A program made the position numbers and the translations under genes. A stretch of 26,808 bases of DNA from an uncultured Collinsella sp. (GTDB taxonomy: Bacteria; Actinomycetota; Coriobacteriia; Coriobacteriales; Coriobacteriaceae), in assembly GCA_900541885.1 (NCBI GenBank), contig UQKW01000029.1:1-26808 (forward strand), given 5' to 3'. The notes below the pieces were generated by a model that was not told where the DNA came from, searched no databases, and saw only the letters and a list, made by a program, of their open reading frames with translations. Each line of letters begins with the position of its first letter. Position 1 is the first letter of the stretch. This document shows, piece after piece, positions 22,098 to 26,808 of the stretch.

Positions 22098-23726
22098 ATG
22101 GACAAGGCTGATGTAGTTATCAAGAGCGACGCCGTCTTTGCCGGCGATGGGCTCGAGCCGTTTAAGGGCGGCGTTGCCGTGCGGGGCGATAAAATCGTTG
22201 CCTGCGGTGACGATGCTCACCTGGCACCGTTTATCGGTCCCGATACCGAGGTGCGCGACTTTGGCGACCAGCTCGTCATGCCCGGCCTGATCGACTCGCA
22301 CACGCATTTTGCCCAGGGCGCGTTTATGACCGACCCCGATTTTGCCGTCAACCTCATCGACTGCACCAGTTTTGAGATGGCGATGGAACGTGTCGTGGCG
22401 TTTGCGGCCGACCATCCCGATAACGAGTGGATTCTGGGCTGCCAGATTATCCAGTTCCAGTGGGATGTCCCCGAGATGCCCACGGCCGCGATGATCGATG
22501 AGTACATCTCCGACCGCCCGGTATTTCTGCAGCAGGTTGACTTGCATACCTTTAGTGCCAATACCTGCGCCATCAACAAGGTGGGAGTAACTTCGCAGAC
22601 GCCCGATCCCGCAGGCGGCAAGATCCTTAAGGATGCCGACGGCAATCTGACGGGCGTGTTTTCCAACAACGCCGGCGCCTTCTTTATGGACGAGGTCTAC
22701 GACCCAGCGCCCGAGGTTGTTGACGCGTCGTTTGCAAAAACCGCCCGGCGCGCCAATGCCCTGGGAATCACTACGGTCGGCATGGTCAATCCTACGTTTG
22801 TGAGCATGGAAAACCCGTATGCGGTGTTGGCAGGTCTTAATGCCAAGGGCGACTTGCCGCTGCGCGTGTTCCTGTACACCGACCTGTTCGAAAACGAGTC
22901 CTTGACGCTCGAGCAGATCAAGGAGAAATACGCCTTCCCGGGTACGCAGGTGGAGTGGCACGGCTTTAAGCAGTTCCTTGATGGTGTGTGCTCCGACCAT
23001 ACCGCCTGGATGCTTGAACCCTATAGCAACGCACCCGACACCTGTGGTGAGCCCGCGGAGGAGCCGGAGCGCATCCGTGCTGCCATCCTGAGGGCGCAGG
23101 AATGGGGCGTTGACACGCGCATCCATGCAATCGGCGATCGCTCGGTGCGTTTTGTGCTCGATTGCTTTGAGGAGGGCGAGCGCTTGCATGGCAAGCGGGA
23201 TTGTCGCCACTCCATGGAGCACAACGAGACGGTTCAACCCGAGGATATGCCGCGTTATGCCGAGCTCGGCGTCTGCCCCGGCATGCAGCCGTGGCACATG
23301 CTGCTCGATATGGCTGACCTTGCCAAGGACGAAGCCGTGGGTCCCGAGCGTGCCGCGCTTTCGTGGCCCCTGCATAGCCTGCTTGCCAGCGGAGCCGTAG
23401 TGCACCTGGGCAGTGACTTCCCCGTTGTGGGCTTGGAGCCCATGGAGGAGGTGTACGGCGCGGTCTTCCGCATGCTCGAGGACGGTTCCAACCCTGAGGG
23501 CTGGTTCCCCCAGGAGCGCATTACCATGGCCGAGGCTCTGCGCGCCTACACCTATGGCAGCGCCTACGCCATGCATGCCGAGGACCGCATCGGCACGCTC
23601 GCGTGCGGCAAACAGGCAGATATCTGCGTGCTCGACCGCAATCTCTTTGATTGCGAGCCGGCCGAGGTGCTCGAGGCTACCGCAGCCCTCACGATGATCG
23701 CCGGCAAGGTGGTCTTTGAGGCATAG
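22098..23726 (+). CDS. YtcJ-like amidohydrolase (amidohydrolase family 3)
   Basis: A 542-residue metal-dependent hydrolase of the YtcJ group, probably cytoplasmic. The metal-site pattern is complete: HTH (H68, H70) in PGLIDSHTHF, a probable carbamylated lysine K291 in GFKQFLDG, H343 in IHAIGD, H371/H375 in HSMEHNE, and D440 in GSDFPV. The N- and C-terminal strands form the usual composite beta domain. The family hydrolyses amide or ring C-N bonds of varied substrates, so the substrate cannot be named. The ATG at 22098 has GAGGAGG 6 nt before it. It is preceded by a structured leader and followed 87 bp later by a MATE exporter, which suggests the product or a related compound is exported, or that the pair deals with a toxic amide. 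Confidence 0.9.
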   Translation: MDKADVVIKSDAVFAGDGLEPFKGGVAVRGDKIVACGDDAHLAPFIGPDTEVRDFGDQLVMPGLIDSHTHFAQGAFMTDPDFAVNLIDCTSFEMAMERVVAFAADHPDNEWILGCQIIQFQWDVPEMPTAAMIDEYISDRPVFLQQVDLHTFSANTCAINKVGVTSQTPDPAGGKILKDADGNLTGVFSNNAGAFFMDEVYDPAPEVVDASFAKTARRANALGITTVGMVNPTFVSMENPYAVLAGLNAKGDLPLRVFLYTDLFENESLTLEQIKEKYAFPGTQVEWHGFKQFLDGVCSDHTAWMLEPYSNAPDTCGEPAEEPERIRAAILRAQEWGVDTRIHAIGDRSVRFVLDCFEEGERLHGKRDCRHSMEHNETVQPEDMPRYAELGVCPGMQPWHMLLDMADLAKDEAVGPERAALSWPLHSLLASGAVVHLGSDFPVVGLEPMEEVYGAVFRMLEDGSNPEGWFPQERITMAEALRAYTYGSAYAMHAEDRIGTLACGKQADICVLDRNLFDCEPAEVLEATAALTMIAGKVVFEA

Positions 23727-23813
23727 CGCCATCGTTTGATTGGGCGGCTTGGTGCCAGTTGTCAGCCGCCTGACATCCATTCAGCACTACTCTCTCAAGG
23801 AAAGGGGAGAACA

Positions 23814-25190
23814 ATGGCAGAAGAAGTAACCGCTGCCGTGGAGGAGGAGCGCGAGCTCGCCTCCCAACCGATTCCCGGTCTGGTGCGTAAGTACACCATC
23901 GTCACCGGCCAGGGCATGCTCGCCCAGATCATCATGGTGGTCCTTGAGGGCCTCGTGATGGGTTGGGGCCTAGGTGCCCACGGCCTGGCATGTGTCTCGA
24001 TCATTATGTCGGTCGAGTACATCAACCTGGCCTTTGGCAACCTGTTTGGCACCGGCGTGCCCGCCGTGGTGGGCAACCTTTTGGGTGCCGGCGACATCAA
24101 GGGCGCAAGCAAGGCTTTTAGCCAGGGCTTTTGGCTCACCACGATCGTGAGTGTGCTGCTTGCTGTGGTGATGGCAGTGTTTACCGAGCCCATCTGCACA
24201 TTCTTTGGCGCCACGCCCGACATCATGGCCGATACCGTTGCCGGCGTGCGCACCTTCGCCGTGCTGCTGCCGCTCACGGTCATTGGCCAGATGATCACCG
24301 CTGTGATGCGTGTGGACGAGAAGGTTCAGATCCAGGCCAACCTCATGACCGTTTCGGCCATCGTCGCCATCTGTTGGCTCGCGCTTTCCACGTTTGTGCT
24401 CAAGTTTGGCGTTATGGGCGCCGGCGTGTACTACGGGCTTTCCATCGGTATCTGGGCCATCGGTATCTTCTGGTTCATCGGGGGCAAAAAGTCCCAGCTC
24501 CAGATTAGCCTGGCCGACCTTAAGCTCGACCTCGCCATCTGCGGCCAGATCTTCAAGATCGGCTTCCCGTTCTTCCTGGTCCAGGGTGCGACCTTTATCT
24601 TTAATACCGTTTCCAACTCGCTTTTGGGTTCGCTCGGCGGCGACATGGGCTCGCTCTACATCGCAGCCTTTGGCGTGATCAACGGCTACATCCTCTACAT
24701 TACCATGATGGTTGCCCAGTGCTTCTCCTACGGTCTGCAGCCCATCGCTGCCTTCAACGCCGGCGCAAAGGCTTGGGCACGCCTTAAGGAGACGCTCTCC
24801 TGCACGCTTAAGTACCAGGTTGTGACGCTGGCGCTGGTCACCGTCGCGCTCTGGCTTGCCGCCACCCCGGTGTGCGCCTTCTTTGCCGGCAGCGATCCTG
24901 CGCTCGTTGAGGTTGCCGCCAACGCCACGCGTACTGTCATCCTGGCTGTTGCCCTGGGCTATCTTGCCATGACCATGTCGATGTATTTCCAGGCGGTCGA
25001 GAAGGTGGGTGTCGCCACGTTTACGGGCCTGCTTCGCTATGTGATCTGCTCGGTGCCGCTTATGTACCTCCTCGGTAACATGATGGGTGTCGAGGGCGTG
25101 TGGATCGCCCTGGTGGTGGCCGATGCCATTACTGGCATCATCTCCATTGCGCTCGCCGCGCACGAGTCCAAGCGCCTTGCCACGCTCTAG
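23814..25190 (+). CDS. MATE-family multidrug/metabolite exporter
   Basis: A 458-residue, twelve-helix transporter of the MATE family (DinF/NorM-like fold), using Na+ or H+ to expel organic cations or other compounds. The two six-helix halves are visible, each opening with a family-type stretch: GLVMGWGLGAHGLACVSIIM with GTGVPAVVGNLLGAGD in the first, and FLVQGATFIFNTVSNSLL with FSYGLQPIAAFNAGAKAW in the second. The ATG at 23814 follows AAAGGGGAG. The spacer to the amidohydrolase holds a GGCGGCT/AGCCGCC stem (23743-23770). The gene ends in a strong terminator. Co-transcription with the amidohydrolase is likely. The transported compound is unknown. Confidence 0.92.
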   Translation: MAEEVTAAVEEERELASQPIPGLVRKYTIVTGQGMLAQIIMVVLEGLVMGWGLGAHGLACVSIIMSVEYINLAFGNLFGTGVPAVVGNLLGAGDIKGASKAFSQGFWLTTIVSVLLAVVMAVFTEPICTFFGATPDIMADTVAGVRTFAVLLPLTVIGQMITAVMRVDEKVQIQANLMTVSAIVAICWLALSTFVLKFGVMGAGVYYGLSIGIWAIGIFWFIGGKKSQLQISLADLKLDLAICGQIFKIGFPFFLVQGATFIFNTVSNSLLGSLGGDMGSLYIAAFGVINGYILYITMMVAQCFSYGLQPIAAFNAGAKAWARLKETLSCTLKYQVVTLALVTVALWLAATPVCAFFAGSDPALVEVAANATRTVILAVALGYLAMTMSMYFQAVEKVGVATFTGLLRYVICSVPLMYLLGNMMGVEGVWIALVVADAITGIISIALAAHESKRLATL

Positions 25191-25238
25191 GCTCGGACAT
25201 GGCTGGCGTACGATAGTCGAACAAGTTAACTCGCCTGC

Positions 25239-25280
25239 AAGCCACCACAATGGGGACAGCCCCCATTGTGGTGGCTTTTG
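25239..25280. terminator. Terminator hairpin with GGGGACAG, relative of the 5.5-kb one
   Basis: A 17-bp perfect stem (25239-25255 with 25261-25277) with a 5-nt loop and TTTT after it closes the MATE gene. CCACCACAATGGGGACAG matches the 5567-5584 hairpin except at one base, and the opposite arm carries the compensating change. Confidence 0.85.
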
Positions 25281-25332
25281 TTATTTAGGGTCTGAGATTT
25301 CGGCTCTATAAATAATGCTTTTGAACTGGGTT

Positions 25333-25401
25333 ACTATAAGATTATGGTAAACGCTACTATAAGATTATGGAGAATGAAACTATTCGATTATGGTAACAGC
25401 G
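25333..25401 (+). repeat. Three tandem 23-bp direct repeats upstream of the ATPase
   Basis: Units at 25333-25355, 25356-25378 and 25379-25401 each begin ACTAT and contain GATTATGG; the first two share ACTATAAGATTATGG. The period of 23 bp is exact. They end 17 bp before the ATPase ATG and contain TATAAG -10-like segments, so they may be promoter or autoregulatory binding sites. Confidence 0.75.
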
Positions 25402-25418
25402 TAATAAGGGGCGTTGAT

Positions 25419-26588
25419 ATGGCTGAGTTCATTAACAGGGATTTGCATGAGTTGCTCATTCGCATGGCAGGCTGGTTTCCTGTTGTGTCGTTGACAGGGC
25501 CTAGGCAGAGTGGTAAGTCTACGCTGGTTCGGCATGCCTTTCCCGACTATTCCTACGTCACGCTTGAGGACCCTCAAACGAGGCGCGCGGCCTTGGAGGA
25601 TCCGGTGAGTTTTATCCGCAACCGAAAGGGCGGACTCATCATCGATGAGGCGCAATACGCCCCGGATTTGTTTTCAATGATCCAGGTTGTTTCGGATGAG
25701 CGGGGAGACGCCGGTCAATACATCCTTACAGGCTCGCAAAACTTTTTGATGATGAAAAGCATCGGGCAGTCTCTTGCCGGGCGAGTCGGGATCTTAAAAT
25801 TGCTGCCATTATCGTTTCGAGAAGCGGAGAGGGGCCAGCAGGGGCAGCTGGAAGTGGATTTGTTCGCGCTCGAAGGGGGATACCCTCGCCTGCGTTCCGC
25901 CGGAATGCCGTCCTCGGTTTATTTTCCCAGCTATATCGATACCTATGTTGAGCGCGATGTTGTGGGCTTGCTTGATGTGCGCAATAAGGCGGAGTTTCAT
26001 AAGTTTCTGTCCATAATTGCTCAGAGCGTCGGTGCCCTCATCAATATATCCTCGCTTTCTCGAGATACGGGCGTGAGCGTATCGACCATTAAAAGCTGGT
26101 TGTCCATTCTGGAGCAGAGCTACCTGACGTTTTCGCTGCAGCCCTATTATGCAAATGCCAAGAAGCGTCTAACTAAAACGCCCAAGCTCTATTTTTACGA
26201 CACGGGGCTGCTCTGCTACTTGCTCAAAATTGGATCACTGGAGCAACTATTGGAGAGCCCTTATCTGGGGGCCGTTTTCGAAAACCTCATCGTTTCCGAA
26301 ACGGCGAAGAGCCATCTCAACGTGGGCGAGAATCCCGAGCTGTATTTCTATAGGGACGACAGCAAGCGTGAAATCGATTTGCTCGACTGTACAAACTCAG
26401 GGAGTCCCAAGGCTATCGAAATAAAATCATCCAGAACGTATCACGATAAGTACGCCCGCCATCTACAGACTGTATGCGATGAGATCGACATTGCAAAAGA
26501 TGCGCGCTATGTTGTGGCCCGCGTGGACTCAACGTATGAGTCGAAAGACTGTAGTGTGGTTTCGGCGCGTGATTGGCTTTTACGATAA
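25419..26588 (+). CDS. AAA-type ATPase with DUF4143 domain
   Basis: A 389-residue protein of the common but poorly understood AAA_14/DUF4143 family. Walker A is GPRQSGKST (27-35), Walker B is LIIDEAQ (73-79) and the sensor segment is YILTGSQNF. The C-terminal DUF4143 part contains a winged-helix-like SRDTGVSVSTIKSWLSILEQ and a PD-(D/E)xK-like core (YFYRDDSKREIDLL, then AIEIKSS). The ATG at 25419 has AAGGGG about 7 nt upstream. An in-frame ATG at 25344 lies inside the tandem repeats and was rejected. Codon use is less GC-biased than the neighbours, which may signal horizontal gain. It stands alone, with no toxin or partner gene. Its role is unknown, although a nuclease-like domain suggests DNA binding. 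Confidence 0.88.
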   Translation: MAEFINRDLHELLIRMAGWFPVVSLTGPRQSGKSTLVRHAFPDYSYVTLEDPQTRRAALEDPVSFIRNRKGGLIIDEAQYAPDLFSMIQVVSDERGDAGQYILTGSQNFLMMKSIGQSLAGRVGILKLLPLSFREAERGQQGQLEVDLFALEGGYPRLRSAGMPSSVYFPSYIDTYVERDVVGLLDVRNKAEFHKFLSIIAQSVGALINISSLSRDTGVSVSTIKSWLSILEQSYLTFSLQPYYANAKKRLTKTPKLYFYDTGLLCYLLKIGSLEQLLESPYLGAVFENLIVSETAKSHLNVGENPELYFYRDDSKREIDLLDCTNSGSPKAIEIKSSRTYHDKYARHLQTVCDEIDIAKDARYVVARVDSTYESKDCSVVSARDWLLR

Positions 26589-26609
26589 CAAGCTCGGCGT
26601 ATTAACGGC

Positions 26610-26650
26610 TGCCGCAAAGGGAACCGGCCCCCTTTTTGCGGCGGTTTTTG
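26610..26650 (+). terminator. Terminator after the ATPase
   Basis: GCCGCAAAGGG (26610-26620) pairs with CCCTTTTTGCGGC (26630-26642, two extra T) and a GGTTTTTG tail follows. The loop (AACCGGCCC) and CCGC-type stem resemble the hairpin at 12670-12710, and a copy of the dispersed repeat begins in its tail, as it does there. Confidence 0.65.
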
Positions 26651-26732
26651 CCTATCTGGTGCGTCTTAGATGCAAGTGAGTAGACTTATTTGGATATGCC
26701 GAGCACATCGCAACAAATACTCAATAAAACCG
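26640..26732. repeat. Dispersed repeat copy 2
   Basis: It aligns without gaps to 12701-12793 with about 12 mismatches in 93, mostly transitions. CAAGTGAGTAG and TGCCGAGCACA are identical in both. The complementary right half found in copy 1 is missing here. Downstream are only a 12-bp palindrome, GGGAGCGCTCCC (26765-26776), and no gene up to the window end. Confidence 0.75.
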
Positions 26733-26808
26733 ACGCTCCTATAAGTTGTCAATAGGCAGTTTGCGGGAGCGCTCCCTTCAATTCGCACAGGAGCTCGTAA
26801 TACCTCCT

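Noticed and set aside
25419..26588. Defence-system or toxin-antitoxin member
   Set aside because: The ATPase is solitary with no partner gene or defence neighbour in view, so such a role is unsupported.

Overview
The window looks like a chromosomal segment of a high-GC anaerobic gut actinobacterium of the Coriobacteriia, most like Collinsella. This rests on gene content (flavodiiron protein, galactose genes, agmatine fermentation), the pair of membrane-spanning LuxR-type regulators characteristic of that class, strong GGAGG-type ribosome binding sites and a GCC/GAC/AAG-rich codon bias in the catabolic genes. No rRNA, tRNA, CRISPR array, phage or transposase gene is visible, so the genus is an inference.

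Left part (1-7.8 kb), sugar and redox metabolism: a galK-galT operon on the minus strand faces a divergent LacI-type regulator, with three copies of a 13-bp operator-like sequence between them. Then come a flavodiiron (FprA-type) protein, a DeoR-type regulator and, divergent from it, a class II fructose/tagatose-bisphosphate aldolase. Together these suggest galactose uptake feeding glycolysis, with O2/NO detoxification alongside. The aldolase is followed by a terminator nested inside a 29-bp perfect inverted repeat.

Middle part (7.8-12.9 kb): a gene-poor stretch with possible gene remnants, an unusual Nudix-Vsr fusion protein, a 131-bp element with 39-bp perfect inverted arms, and a BceAB-like ABC transporter (ATPase plus large permease) with no two-component system beside it. 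After it lies a cluster of hairpins and a structured dispersed repeat that recurs at the right end of the window.

Right-centre (12.9-20.4 kb), agmatine deiminase pathway: a membrane LuxR regulator is divergent from putrescine carbamoyltransferase, an agmatine/putrescine-type permease, agmatine deiminase and a second paralogous permease. The spacers are unusually long and full of hairpins, and the second permease has a terminator-like hairpin directly before its start. The carbamate kinase that normally completes the pathway is absent from the window.

Right part (20.4-26.8 kb): a 63-residue unknown protein divergent from a second membrane LuxR regulator, then a structured leader, a YtcJ-like amidohydrolase and a MATE exporter. 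The control regions of the carbamoyltransferase and of the amidohydrolase share a TAAACCTGC-type motif, so the two paralogous regulators may bind related sites. The window ends with an orphan AAA/DUF4143 ATPase preceded by three 23-bp direct repeats, then the second copy of the dispersed repeat. The least explained content is the non-coding layer: covarying hairpins with GGGGACAG loops, long perfect inverted repeats, the 93-bp repeat and the structured leaders.
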